From Clostridia bacterium (GTDB lineage Bacteria; Bacillota; Clostridia; Oscillospirales; CAG-272): 9,008 nucleotides of DNA. Location of the stretch: contig JAFWWR010000073.1 of the NCBI GenBank assembly GCA_017518025.1, positions 1-9,008 of the forward strand, in the 5' to 3' direction. Numbering within the stretch: the stretch's first letter is position 1; the number at the start of each line of letters is the position of its first letter. Below, one piece after another: positions 1-6,347 of the stretch. The notes beneath the pieces are model-generated. The model was not told where the DNA came from and made no database searches. It saw only the letters and a list, made by a program, of their open reading frames with translations. The position numbers and the translations under genes are program-made.

Positions 1-825
1 GGCCACAACTTCGCCCGCTCGCTGGCGGCGATCATATCCTTCGCGGCGCTGATGTACTCTCTGTTCGTCTTCGACTTCGCGGCGGGATACAGATGCTCGC
101 CCATCGGGGAGAAGATGGGTCTCGACGTCCGCGGATCCACCGCCGAAGAACTGTACGACGTGACCGTGACCGTGGTGGAAAAGCTGAATTCCCTCGCCGA
201 CGAGATCGATTTTTCGAACAACGGGGCGTCGGTGAAGCCCTTCGGTCACGACGAATGCGTCGACCTCTGCGTCAAGGCGTACGACAGGGTCAGGGAAGAG
301 TACCCCTTTATCGGGAACTTCAAGGCGCCGGTGAAACGGCTCGCCGTATCCGACCTGATGACCTATACCCACATCTCCGGCGTATATTCATTCTACACCG
401 GCGAGGCGAACCTCAACGTGAACTACCCCGATTTCGTGAACGTGTACACCGTGGCTCATGAAATGGCTCATCAGAGGGGGGTCGCCCGGGAGAACGAGGC
501 GAACTTCGTCGCGTTTCTCGTCTGTATCGCCTCGGACGATCCGTATATGCAGTACTGCGGGTATCTCAACATATACCAGTACCTCACCGAGCCCCTCTGG
601 AACGCCTCCCGGGAGCTCTACGTCAAGGCGAACTCCGCGCTGGACGGGAGGATACGCCTCGATCTGGTGAGATACAGCGAGTTTTTCGAGAAATACCGCG
701 ATTCGAAGGCGTCGAAAGTCGCTGAGACCGTCAATAACACCCACCTTGTGATCCAGGGCACCGAGGGTACGAAAAGCTACGGAATGGTGGTGGATCTGGT
801 ACTGGCGTACTACCGCGCCGATTGA
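1..825 (+). CDS. DUF3810-type membrane protein with HExxH motif (5' end outside window)
   Basis: The reading frame is open from the first base, so this is the C-terminal 274 residues of a longer protein. An ATG at 52 is internal to a hydrophobic stretch and is not the likely start. Visible residues 1-25 look like the end of a last membrane segment, followed by a soluble domain. Residues 153-158 read HEMAHQ, with acidic residues at 164 and 166 in ENEANF. This HExxH plus downstream Glu arrangement (H153, E154, H157, E164 or E166) is the hallmark I associate with the DUF3810 family, where zinc binding and protease activity are presumed but to my knowledge unproven. Nothing in the neighbourhood indicates a substrate. 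No clear terminator follows. I am fairly sure of the family and unsure of any function. Confidence 0.8.
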   Translation, partial: GHNFARSLAAIISFAALMYSLFVFDFAAGYRCSPIGEKMGLDVRGSTAEELYDVTVTVVEKLNSLADEIDFSNNGASVKPFGHDECVDLCVKAYDRVREEYPFIGNFKAPVKRLAVSDLMTYTHISGVYSFYTGEANLNVNYPDFVNVYTVAHEMAHQRGVARENEANFVAFLVCIASDDPYMQYCGYLNIYQYLTEPLWNASRELYVKANSALDGRIRLDLVRYSEFFEKYRDSKASKVAETVNNTHLVIQGTEGTKSYGMVVDLVLAYYRAD

Positions 826-1024
826 CCCGGAACGCTATGTCCTCTCGGTCAATATAATGTAAAGGACAAAAGATTTTTTGCGGTTGCGTAAATTCGGATT
901 GTTTATTTTAGACAAAAGTATTATATCATAGCTCCGCCACCGGCGGAAAAATTGTGTAAATCTACTATAAAATATCAACTTCGTGAAAAACCTTGAAAAA
1001 ACTCTTCCATTTCCGATAAATAAC

Positions 1025-1033
1025 TGTTATAAT
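1025..1033 (+). promoter_or_regulatory. Extended -10 promoter for murA
   Basis: TGTTATAAT gives a perfect TATAAT at 1028-1033 with the TG of an extended -10 one base upstream. The hexamer 17 bases further up, TTCCAT (1005-1010), is a poor -35, which is usual for extended -10 promoters. Transcription would start near 1040, giving a leader of about 103 bases. Confidence 0.7.
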
Positions 1034-1040
1034 AGTATGC

Positions 1041-1082
1041 GGATCATTTTGCGCGACTGATGCACGGGAGAGCATATGATCC
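1041..1082 (+). promoter_or_regulatory. Foldable element at the 5' end of the murA leader
   Basis: GGATCAT (1041-1047) pairs perfectly with ATGATCC (1076-1082). Directly stacked inside on the 3' side, ATGC (1060-1063) pairs with GCAT (1072-1075). A further small hairpin, AAATC/GATTT, lies at 1087-1100. The outer helix would sit at the very 5' end of the predicted transcript. It may be a stabilising 5' structure, an operator or a regulatory RNA. I do not recognise a known riboswitch class. Confidence 0.35.
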
Positions 1083-1142
1083 TTTGAAATCTAAAGATTT
1101 AACCATAACGAACCTAATCCGAAGAAAAGGAACGGTCATCAA

Positions 1143-2435
1143 ATGGAAAAGATACTCGTAAACGGAGGACGCCCGCTGTACGGCTGTGTTGAAGTCAGCG
1201 GATCAAAGAACGCGGCTCTTCCGATCATCTATGCCTGCGTGCTTGTCAAGGACAAGTGTATAATAGAGAACGTGCCGAACGTCAGCGACATCAGACACTC
1301 GTTTGATATCCTTCGCGGTATCGGCGCCAAAATCAGGACGCTCACCAGAACGTCAGTTGAGATCGACTGCACCGGAGTGAAGTGCGGCACGTCGGACTAT
1401 AATCTGGTACGCAAGATGCGCGGGTCGTACTATCTGCTCGGCGCCGAGTTCGGCAGATTCGGCAGGGCGCGCGTGGCGTACCCCGGCGGATGCGACTTCG
1501 GCGTGCGGCCCATCGACCAGCACATAAAGGGATTTGAGGCTCTCGGCGGCCGCGTGGTCACCGACGGCGGATATATCGAGATAAACTCCGACTCCGGCAG
1601 GGCGAAGGGCGCGAATATTTACTTTGACGTGTCTACCGTCGGCGGAACGCTGAACATCATGATCGCCGCGGCTACGGGAGACGGCATGACCGTCATCGAG
1701 AACGCCGCGAGAGAACCGCATATCGTCGACTGCGCGAACTTCCTCAACACCTGCGGCGCCAACATCAGCGGCGCGGGCTCCGACGTGATCAAGATCAAGG
1801 GCGTGGAGAAGCTCCACGGCTGCACCTACGCCGTTATCCCCGATATGATCGAGGCGGGCTCCTATATGGTCGCCGCCGCCGCCACCGGCGGATCGGTCCG
1901 GATCAACAACGTGATCCCGAAGCACCTTGAGGCCATCTCCGCTAAGCTCGAAGAGGCGGGAGTCACCGTGGAGGAATTCGACGACGCGGTCCACGTGTCC
2001 CGGGAAGGCGAGCTGAAGCACACGAACGTCAAGACTCTGCCGTACCCCGGCTTCCCCACGGATATGCACCCGCAGATGTGCGCGCTGCTCTGTCTCGCGG
2101 AGGGCGTCAGCTTCATCAACGAATCCATTTTTGACAACAGATTCAGATACATCGAGGAACTGCGCCGCATGGGCGCGAAGATCAAGGTCGACGGACGCAT
2201 CGTGTCCGTGGAGGGCGGTCATCCCCTGTCCGCCGCGCCGCTTATGGCGGTGGACCTCCGCGGAGGGGTCGCCGTCCTCATCGCCGCACTGACGGTGGAG
2301 GGACAGAGCGAGATATCCGAGATCAACCTGATCGAGCGCGGATACGACGACGTGGTGGGCAAGCTGCGCGGACTGGGCGCGGACATCAAGAAAGTCTACC
2401 TCCCCGATCCCGTGGTCCAGAAAAAGGCAAACTGA
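1143..2435 (+). CDS. murA: UDP-N-acetylglucosamine 1-carboxyvinyltransferase (MurA)
   Basis: This enzyme carries out the first committed step of peptidoglycan synthesis in the cytoplasm, moving enolpyruvate from phosphoenolpyruvate to UDP-GlcNAc. The 430 residues match the usual length. The N-terminal SGSKNAALP carries K22 and N23 at the positions known from E. coli MurA. YPGGCDFGVRPID carries the catalytic cysteine, C117, the residue attacked by fosfomycin, so the enzyme should be of the sensitive Cys type. PTDMHPQ (D307) matches the general base Asp305 of E. coli, and LIERGY (R399) matches Arg397. The ATG at 1143 is preceded by AAGGA (1127-1131) at 11 bases. The gene has its own promoter and a hairpin terminator, so it is probably expressed largely alone. 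Clostridia often carry two MurA paralogues (MurA and MurZ types), and I cannot tell which one this is. Confidence 0.96.
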   Translation: MEKILVNGGRPLYGCVEVSGSKNAALPIIYACVLVKDKCIIENVPNVSDIRHSFDILRGIGAKIRTLTRTSVEIDCTGVKCGTSDYNLVRKMRGSYYLLGAEFGRFGRARVAYPGGCDFGVRPIDQHIKGFEALGGRVVTDGGYIEINSDSGRAKGANIYFDVSTVGGTLNIMIAAATGDGMTVIENAAREPHIVDCANFLNTCGANISGAGSDVIKIKGVEKLHGCTYAVIPDMIEAGSYMVAAAATGGSVRINNVIPKHLEAISAKLEEAGVTVEEFDDAVHVSREGELKHTNVKTLPYPGFPTDMHPQMCALLCLAEGVSFINESIFDNRFRYIEELRRMGAKIKVDGRIVSVEGGHPLSAAPLMAVDLRGGVAVLIAALTVEGQSEISEINLIERGYDDVVGKLRGLGADIKKVYLPDPVVQKKAN

Positions 2436-2463
2436 AGGTCCGGCGTAAAATAAGAGACACTTG

Positions 2464-2490
2464 CAGCGAAACCTCGGGTTTCGCTGTATT
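2464..2490 (+). terminator. Hairpin terminator after murA
   Basis: CAGCGAAACC (2464-2473) pairs with GGTTTCGCTG (2477-2486) over 10 perfect base pairs around a TCG loop. The tail TATTGTTGTG is T-rich but broken by G, so termination may be partial and allow read-through into trmK, whose start lies 41 bases past the stem. Confidence 0.65.
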
Positions 2491-2512
2491 GTTGTGACCG
2501 TCCGGCGGTCGG

Positions 2513-2517
2513 AAAGG
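2513..2517 (+). promoter_or_regulatory. Ribosome binding site that sets the trmK start
   Basis: AAAGG lies 10 bases before the ATG at 2528 but only one base before the in-frame GTG at 2519. The spacing favours the ATG and makes the GTG an unlikely start. Confidence 0.65.
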
Positions 2518-2527
2518 CGTGAAACGA

Positions 2528-3253
2528 ATGAAAGGAAAGATAAGACTTCCGGTCCTTGACGAGCGTATGCTCCTCATCGCCTCCCTCGTGCGGGAGGGAG
2601 GGGTCCCCGCCGATATCGGAACGGATCACGGATACGTGCCGATCTACCTTGTGATGAGCGGGATCTGCCCCATGGCGGTGGCGTCCGACGTGAACAGCGG
2701 CCCCCTCGGCGCGGCGCGCGCCAATGCGGCGAGGTTCGGAGTGGACGACAGGATCACCTTCTGCCTCAGCGACGGACTCTCCGACATGGAGCCGGCGCGG
2801 CTCGGCGTCACCGACGTGCTGATCTGCGGCATGGGCGGCGAGCTTATCGCCCGGATCATCGACAGCTCCGACTACGTCAGGACCCCCGGAGTACGCCTGG
2901 TGCTCCAGCCCATGAGCTCCCTTTACGAGCTTCGCGCATACCTTGCCGAGGCGGGATTCTGCATCGAGCAGGAGAAAATGTGCCGCTCCGGCGGAAAGAT
3001 ATACACCGCCATGGTCTGCGAATACGACGGAGTAAGGCGGGAGAGGACCGAGGCGGAACTGGAACTCGGTCGGGACGTGAGCGAGGAGGAATCGGACGAA
3101 AATCTGAACCTGTTCCTCAGCCGCACCGCCGAAAAGCTGAAAAAGCAGATCGAAGGCCGCAGAAAGGGCGGTATCGACACGTCCCGGGAGGAGGAGATCC
3201 TCGAGGAAGTCCGCGCCATCGGGCGGGCGAGGGGCTTTTCCGACGTCGGATAA
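2528..3253 (+). CDS. trmK: tRNA (adenine(22)-N1)-methyltransferase TrmK
   Basis: TrmK is an S-adenosylmethionine-dependent enzyme that methylates N1 of adenine 22 in the tRNA D-loop in Gram-positive bacteria. With the ATG start the protein has 241 residues, typical of the family. The Rossmann-type core shows DIGTDHGYVP (29-38), where D29 is the expected active-site and cofactor residue. It also shows ASDVNSGPL (52-60), with the acidic residue that holds the cofactor ribose, SDGL (81-84), ICGMGG (99-104) and LQPM (126-129). From about residue 165 to 235 the chain is rich in Glu, Lys and Arg and fits the C-terminal coiled coil of TrmK. It lies 16 bases upstream of the Nif3-like gene, an order I know from Bacillus (yqfN-yqfO). 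No separate promoter is evident in the short gap after murA. Confidence 0.92.
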   Translation: MKGKIRLPVLDERMLLIASLVREGGVPADIGTDHGYVPIYLVMSGICPMAVASDVNSGPLGAARANAARFGVDDRITFCLSDGLSDMEPARLGVTDVLICGMGGELIARIIDSSDYVRTPGVRLVLQPMSSLYELRAYLAEAGFCIEQEKMCRSGGKIYTAMVCEYDGVRRERTEAELELGRDVSEEESDENLNLFLSRTAEKLKKQIEGRRKGGIDTSREEEILEEVRAIGRARGFSDVG

Positions 3254-3269
3254 CGGAAAGAGGTAAAAA

Positions 3270-4043
3270 ATGACTGTTCGCGAATTATACTCGATGCTCG
3301 AGAACAAATATCCCCGGGAGCTGTCCGCTCCCTGGGACAACGACGGGCTCATGTGCTGCGCCGACCCCGGCGCAGAGGTGAAAAAGGTCCTTTTGTCCCT
3401 TGACGCGACGAAAGAGGCGATTGAATACGCCGCAAAGGGCGGCTTCGACGTTCTTCTCACCCATCATCCCATGATCTTCCGCGGGGTCCGCTCCTTTGTG
3501 GGCGGCGAATTCCCCGCCGACAGAGTTCTCGGCGCGCTTTACGGTAAAGTGACCGTGATCTCCCTTCACACGCGGTTGGACGCCGCCGACGGAGGGGTGA
3601 ACGACGCCCTCGCCGCGTCGATGGGGTTCGACCCCGCCTCCCTCGAAAAGTTCGGAGACGCGGAGTGCCCGACCCTCGGCAGGATCGCGACAATGGCGGA
3701 GGAGACGGACGTTGACGCCCTCGCCGCGCTGGTGAAAAACGTGCTCGGCGCGCCGTCGGTGCGCGTGACGGGACGGGGCAAGGTGAGGCGGATCGCCCTG
3801 GTGGGCGGTTCCGGCAAGGATCTGACGGGACCCGCCGCGGCGGCGGGAGCCGACGTGCTTGTCACCGGCGAGAGCGGTTACAACGTCGCCGAGGACGCCG
3901 CCGAGTCCTCGTTCTGCACCGTAGAGGCGGGCCACTACCACACCGAGGCGCCGGTGCTCGATTTCCTCGATCTTTTCATACGCACCGCCGCGCCGGAAAT
4001 CACCACAGAAAAATTCGACAGCTGCGCTTACAGAACGATCTGA
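3270..4043 (+). CDS. Nif3-like dinuclear metal centre protein
   Basis: This belongs to the Nif3/YbgI/YqfO family of toroidal hexamers that bind two metal ions per subunit. The biochemical role is unsettled; some members have been linked to GTP cyclohydrolase I type 2 activity. At 257 residues it is the short form, without the PII-like insert found in Bacillus YqfO. Family motifs in order are PWDNDG (21-26), LLTHHP (62-67), SLHTRLDAADGGVN (98-111) and EAGHYHTE (219-226). The predicted metal ligands H65, H66, D104, H222 and E226 are all present. In TGESGYNVAEDA (199-210) an Asn stands where many relatives have His; it is not one of the listed ligands. GAGG (3260-3263) lies 6 bases before the ATG. 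The gene follows trmK closely and precedes the antiporter by 25 bases, which suggests one operon. Confidence 0.92.
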   Translation: MTVRELYSMLENKYPRELSAPWDNDGLMCCADPGAEVKKVLLSLDATKEAIEYAAKGGFDVLLTHHPMIFRGVRSFVGGEFPADRVLGALYGKVTVISLHTRLDAADGGVNDALAASMGFDPASLEKFGDAECPTLGRIATMAEETDVDALAALVKNVLGAPSVRVTGRGKVRRIALVGGSGKDLTGPAAAAGADVLVTGESGYNVAEDAAESSFCTVEAGHYHTEAPVLDFLDLFIRTAAPEITTEKFDSCAYRTI

Positions 4044-4068
4044 GCGCCGATCCCAGAAAGGTACATAT

Positions 4069-5358
4069 ATGGAAATCCTTCTTATTCTCAGTATATCGCT
4101 TATATCCGGCCTTCTTATGTCGCGTCTCGCGAAGCTGGTAGGCCTCCCCGCCGTGACGGCGTACCTCGTGGCGGGTATCATCATCGGCCCCTTCTGCCTC
4201 GGGCGGTTCGGGGTCCCGGGACTCGGCTTCGGCTCGCTCGAGCAGGTCAAGAGCATGGGCGTCATATCCGACGTGGCAATGGGATTCATTGCGTTCTCCA
4301 TCGGCAACGAATTCCGCCTCTCCCAGCTCAAGGAAAACGGCAAGCAGGCCACCGTGGTGGGCATAATCCAGGCGCTTGCGGCGACGCTTCTCGTCGACGC
4401 GGTGCTCATCGGGCTCCACTTCATCATCCCGGACGTGCTGTCCCTGCCGTCCGCCGTGACCCTCGGCGCCATCGCCGCGGCGACGGCTCCCGCCGCCACC
4501 CTGATGGTGGTGCGGCAGTACAAGGCGCACGGCCCGCTGACGGACATCCTGCTGCCCATCGTCGCTCTGGACGACGCGGTGGGTCTCGTCGTCTTCGCGG
4601 TCTCTTTCGGCATCGCCGGGGCCATGACCACGGGCAGAGTCGACGTGATCTCCATGATCCTCGAGCCCATCATCGAAGTTGTCCTCTCGCTGGCGCTGGG
4701 GTTCATCATGGGATTCATCTTCAATCTGACTGAAAAGCTGTTCCATTCACGAAGCAAGAGAATGTCCATCTCCATCACCTTCGTTCTCCTTACGGTGGCG
4801 CTGACGAAGATCGAGTTCACGGTCTTCGGCGTGAAGTGCGGCTTCTCGCCGCTGCTGGCGTGCATGATGCTCGGCACGGTGTTCTGCAACGTGTGCGACG
4901 TGTCCGAGGAGCTCATGGACAGAACGGAAAGATGGACCGCGCCGCTGTACATACTGTTCTTCGTGTTCAGCGGGGCGGAGCTCGACTTCGGAGTCATCGC
5001 CAACCTCGTCATAATCGGGATCGGCGTGGTCTATATCGTCAGCCGTTCCGCCGGAAAATACATCGGCGCGCGGGAGAGCTCGCGGCTCATGAAATGCGAC
5101 CCGAAGATCGTGAAGTACCTCGGCGTGACGCTACTGCCCCAGGCGGGCGTGGCGCTGGGGATGTCGGTCATGGCGGAGGAGCTGGGGCCCGACGGGATCA
5201 TCATCCGGAACATCATCCTGTTTTCGGTGCTGGTGTACGAGCTGATAGGGCCGTTCCTGACCAAGGTGGCGCTGACGAAGGCGGGCGAGATCGAACCCGG
5301 CGCGGAGTCCGCCCGCGGCAAGGACGATATGCGCTCGGGAAGAAAAAAAGAAGCGTAA
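4069..5358 (+). CDS. CPA2-family cation:proton antiporter
   Basis: This integral membrane protein of 429 residues should have about 12 to 13 membrane segments and exchange Na+ or K+ for protons across the cytoplasmic membrane. ATAPAAT (138-144) resembles the broken helix 4 of the fold, and ALDDAVGLVV (166-175) carries an Asp pair (D168, D169) like that of NapA-type electrogenic exchangers rather than the QD of KefC. SAGKYIG (327-333) places K330 where NapA-like proteins have a helix-10 lysine. Both assignments come from motif memory, not alignment. LPQAGVALGMSV (356-367) is another common CPA2 segment. The chain ends about 25 residues after the last hydrophobic stretch in a charged tail, so there is no RCK or TrkA nucleotide-binding domain. 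AGAAAGG (4055-4061) lies 7 bases before the start. It is probably cotranscribed with trmK and the Nif3-like gene. The ion specificity cannot be read from the sequence. Confidence 0.88.
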   Translation: MEILLILSISLISGLLMSRLAKLVGLPAVTAYLVAGIIIGPFCLGRFGVPGLGFGSLEQVKSMGVISDVAMGFIAFSIGNEFRLSQLKENGKQATVVGIIQALAATLLVDAVLIGLHFIIPDVLSLPSAVTLGAIAAATAPAATLMVVRQYKAHGPLTDILLPIVALDDAVGLVVFAVSFGIAGAMTTGRVDVISMILEPIIEVVLSLALGFIMGFIFNLTEKLFHSRSKRMSISITFVLLTVALTKIEFTVFGVKCGFSPLLACMMLGTVFCNVCDVSEELMDRTERWTAPLYILFFVFSGAELDFGVIANLVIIGIGVVYIVSRSAGKYIGARESSRLMKCDPKIVKYLGVTLLPQAGVALGMSVMAEELGPDGIIIRNIILFSVLVYELIGPFLTKVALTKAGEIEPGAESARGKDDMRSGRKKEA

Positions 5359-5401
5359 AATATGCGCCGGGTGTCCTTCATGACACCCGGCGTCGATATT
5401 T
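5358..5401 (+). terminator. Strong hairpin after the antiporter gene
   Basis: CGCCGGGTGTC (5365-5375) pairs with GACACCCGGCG (5382-5392) over 11 perfect pairs around CTTCAT. Outside this, AAATAT (5358-5363, starting at the last base of the stop codon) can pair with ATATTT (5396-5401) across a small internal loop. The T-tract is weak. The 3' flank of the stem is the first TCGATAT linker of the hairpin array, so this hairpin can be read either as a terminator or as the first unit of that array. Confidence 0.65.
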
Positions 5402-5474
5402 GCCCTTCGGCAATCGATATGCGTCTTCGACGCTCGATCTATGACGAGTCATTCGATATGTTCGCTTCGCGAAC
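5365..5474 (+). repeat. Tandem array of five mini-hairpins joined by TCGATAT linkers
   Basis: Hairpin H0 is the 11-bp stem at 5365-5392. Four linkers follow at 5393-5399, 5414-5420, 5434-5440 (TCGATCT) and 5453-5459. After each comes a different small hairpin: H1 TTGCC/GGCAA (5400-5413), H2 GCGTC/GACGC (5421-5433), H3 ATGAC/GTCAT (5441-5452) and H4 GTTCGC/GCGAAC (5460-5474). Linker starts are 21, 20 and 19 bases apart. H1, H2 and H4 share a CTTC or TTC loop closed by C and G, and H0 also has a CTTC-containing loop. Stem sequences are unrelated between units while self-complementarity is kept. H3 has only two bases between its arms and would open to a 4-bp stem. I recall similar hairpin-rich intergenic repeats in clostridial genomes but know no formal name. 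Strand and function are unknown. Confidence 0.75.
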
Positions 5475-5493
5475 GAGGAAAATTTTCGCAGAC

Positions 5494-5515
5494 GACCTCC
5501 GACAGCCGGCAGGTC
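5494..5515 (+). repeat. Further hairpin downstream of the array
   Basis: GACCTCCG (5494-5501) pairs with CGG (5507-5509) and AGGTC (5511-5515), leaving one bulged C. A perfect palindrome, GAAAATTTTC, lies at 5478-5487 between this hairpin and the array. No TCGATAT linker is present here, so I do not count it as an array unit. From 5516 to the promoter at 5566 the DNA is AT-rich and I see nothing else. Confidence 0.4.
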
Positions 5516-5565
5516 TCCGTTTGGATGTACAAATTCGCCAAAATTCTATTATTATTATTGCCCAA

Positions 5566-5595
5566 TTGAAACCGGCGGGGGTGGTAGTGTATAAT
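5566..5595 (+). promoter_or_regulatory. Sigma-A-type promoter for the lipoprotein gene
   Basis: TTGAAA (5566-5571) and a perfect TATAAT (5590-5595) are separated by 18 bases. Transcription should start near 5602, giving a leader of about 33 bases that carries AAGGAG (5620-5625) 9 bases before the start codon. The lipoprotein gene is therefore probably its own unit. Confidence 0.8.
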
Positions 5596-5634
5596 ATACG
5601 CGACGGAACGAATAAATAAAAGGAGATATTTGTA

Positions 5635-6264
5635 ATGAAAAAACTCGCACTGATCCTGCTCAGCGTTATTCTCTGCGCCGCGCTTCTGACGCTTGCCTCA
5701 TGCGACAAGAATGCTGCCGGCGCCGGCGACGGCACGAAAGAGGCGACCGAAAAGGACACCGGGGTTATAACGGAAACCGTTCCCGACACGGAGCCGGTGG
5801 AAACGGAGGCGAAGACTCCGGAGACGGACGCCCTGGCGACCGAGCCCGCGACCGAGGCGGCGACTGAGCCCGCGACCGAGGCGGCGACTGAGCCCGCGAC
5901 CGAGGCGGCGACTGAGCCCGCGACCGAGGCGGCGACCGAGCCCGCGGGCGATGATACGGAAACGATCGACGGACTGTGGCAGAGCGAGGATCAACCTCCG
6001 GAAATGATCCAGATCGCGACGATAGACGACGACACCATAGAGATCGAGGTTGAGATCTACCGTTATTTCAGATTCTACACGGAGGCGACCGGCGGCGACG
6101 GCGTATATTCGTTTGAAGAGGACAGCTTCAACTTTAAGGGCAACGTGCTGTTTGACGGGGAAAAAGTGACCCTTGAGATCACGGATTTCGGCAAATGGGC
6201 CGACGACTCGTACATAACCGGCCACCTGGACAGTCTCGATTTCCCGATAAAAGCGTATAACTGA
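5635..6264 (+). CDS. Small lipoprotein with Thr/Glu/Pro/Ala repeats, function unknown
   Basis: The 209-residue product starts MKKLALILLS and has a lipoprotein signal peptide with lipobox LASC; C23 would be lipidated after cleavage by signal peptidase II, anchoring the protein outside the membrane. Residues 24-108 form an acidic linker. Within it, residues 72-103 are four exact copies of ATEAATEP, preceded by a half unit (ATEP, 68-71). The final 100 residues (109-209) look like a beta-rich globular domain beginning IDGLWQSED, with many alternating charged and hydrophobic residues. I do not recognise this domain; a lipocalin-like barrel is only a guess from the G-x-W-like start. Lipoproteins of this design are common in Clostridia, where the linker is thought to span the cell wall. 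The gene has its own strong promoter and a strong terminator. No neighbour suggests a role. Confidence 0.85.
   Translation: MKKLALILLSVILCAALLTLASCDKNAAGAGDGTKEATEKDTGVITETVPDTEPVETEAKTPETDALATEPATEAATEPATEAATEPATEAATEPATEAATEPAGDDTETIDGLWQSEDQPPEMIQIATIDDDTIEIEVEIYRYFRFYTEATGGDGVYSFEEDSFNFKGNVLFDGEKVTLEITDFGKWADDSYITGHLDSLDFPIKAYN
5848..5943 (+). repeat. Four in-frame 24-bp tandem repeats in the lipoprotein gene
   Basis: Units lie at 5848-5871, 5872-5895, 5896-5919 and 5920-5943, with a half unit at 5836-5847. The first three are identical and the fourth differs by one silent change (ACT to ACC). Near-identity at the DNA level points to recent slippage or unequal recombination, and copy number probably varies between strains without breaking the frame. 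Confidence 0.9.
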
Positions 6265-6267
6265 GAT

Positions 6268-6306
6268 AAAACGACACCCCGGGAGAAAACCTCCCGGGGC
6301 GTTTTT
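6268..6306 (+). terminator. Terminator after the lipoprotein gene, possibly bidirectional
   Basis: CCCCGGGAG (6277-6285) pairs with CTCCCGGGG (6291-6299) over 9 bp with loop AAAAC, followed by CGTTTTT. AAAACG (6268-6273) can also pair with CGTTTT (6300-6305), so the opposite strand carries CGTTTT a few bases past the same stem. It could thus also stop read-through from the convergent ligase gene. Confidence 0.88.
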
Positions 6307-6318
6307 GCCTGAAACCCG

Positions 6319-6345
6319 GCCGCGGAAGCATTTCCGCGGCTTTTT
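6319..6345 (+). terminator. Second tandem terminator
   Basis: GCCGCGGAA (6319-6327) pairs with TTCCGCGGC (6332-6340) around GCAT and runs directly into TTTTT (6341-6345), a classic intrinsic terminator on the + strand. It lies 12 bases past the T-tract of the previous one. Confidence 0.88.
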
Positions 6346-6347
6346 AT

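Larger units (their letters stand above)
826..1142. other. AT-rich intergenic gap upstream of murA
   Basis: This 317-base gap is clearly richer in A and T than the genes around it and has no supported ORF. It holds a 7-bp inverted repeat (ATTGACC 821-827, overlapping the upstream stop codon, with GGTCAAT 847-853), a 6-bp hairpin (TCCGCC 933-938 with GGCGGA 942-947), the murA promoter and the foldable murA leader. The last two are listed separately. Neither small inverted repeat is followed by a T-tract, so I do not call a terminator for the upstream gene. Nothing else in 859-1020 is recognisable. Confidence 0.6.

Noticed and set aside
822..858. TTGACC and TATAAT as a promoter after the first gene
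   Set aside because: The hexamers are 25 bases apart, too far for a sigma-A promoter, and the first overlaps the stop codon.
899..927. TTGTTT with 17-base spacing to TATATC as a second murA promoter
   Set aside because: Both hexamers are weak in an AT-rich stretch where chance matches are expected. The extended -10 at 1025-1033 is far better.
933..947. TCCGCC/GGCGGA hairpin as a terminator of the first gene
   Set aside because: It has a short stem and no T-tract on either strand.
2519..2527. GTG start for trmK nine bases upstream of the ATG
   Set aside because: The only Shine-Dalgarno sequence is one base away from it, too close to work, while the spacing to the ATG is normal.
3285..5012. 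Long antisense open frame over the Nif3-like and antiporter genes
   Set aside because: It is a GC-rich shadow of two well-supported genes. Its translation is low-complexity and shows no recognisable motif.
5362..5619. An 85-codon open frame between the antiporter and the lipoprotein gene
   Set aside because: It starts next to the terminator stem, runs through the hairpin array and the promoter, has no good ribosome binding site, and its sequence simply reflects the repeats.
5848..5943. Tandem 24-bp repeats as a CRISPR or regulatory iteron array
   Set aside because: They are contiguous, in frame and encode a Thr/Glu/Pro/Ala linker; there are no spacers.
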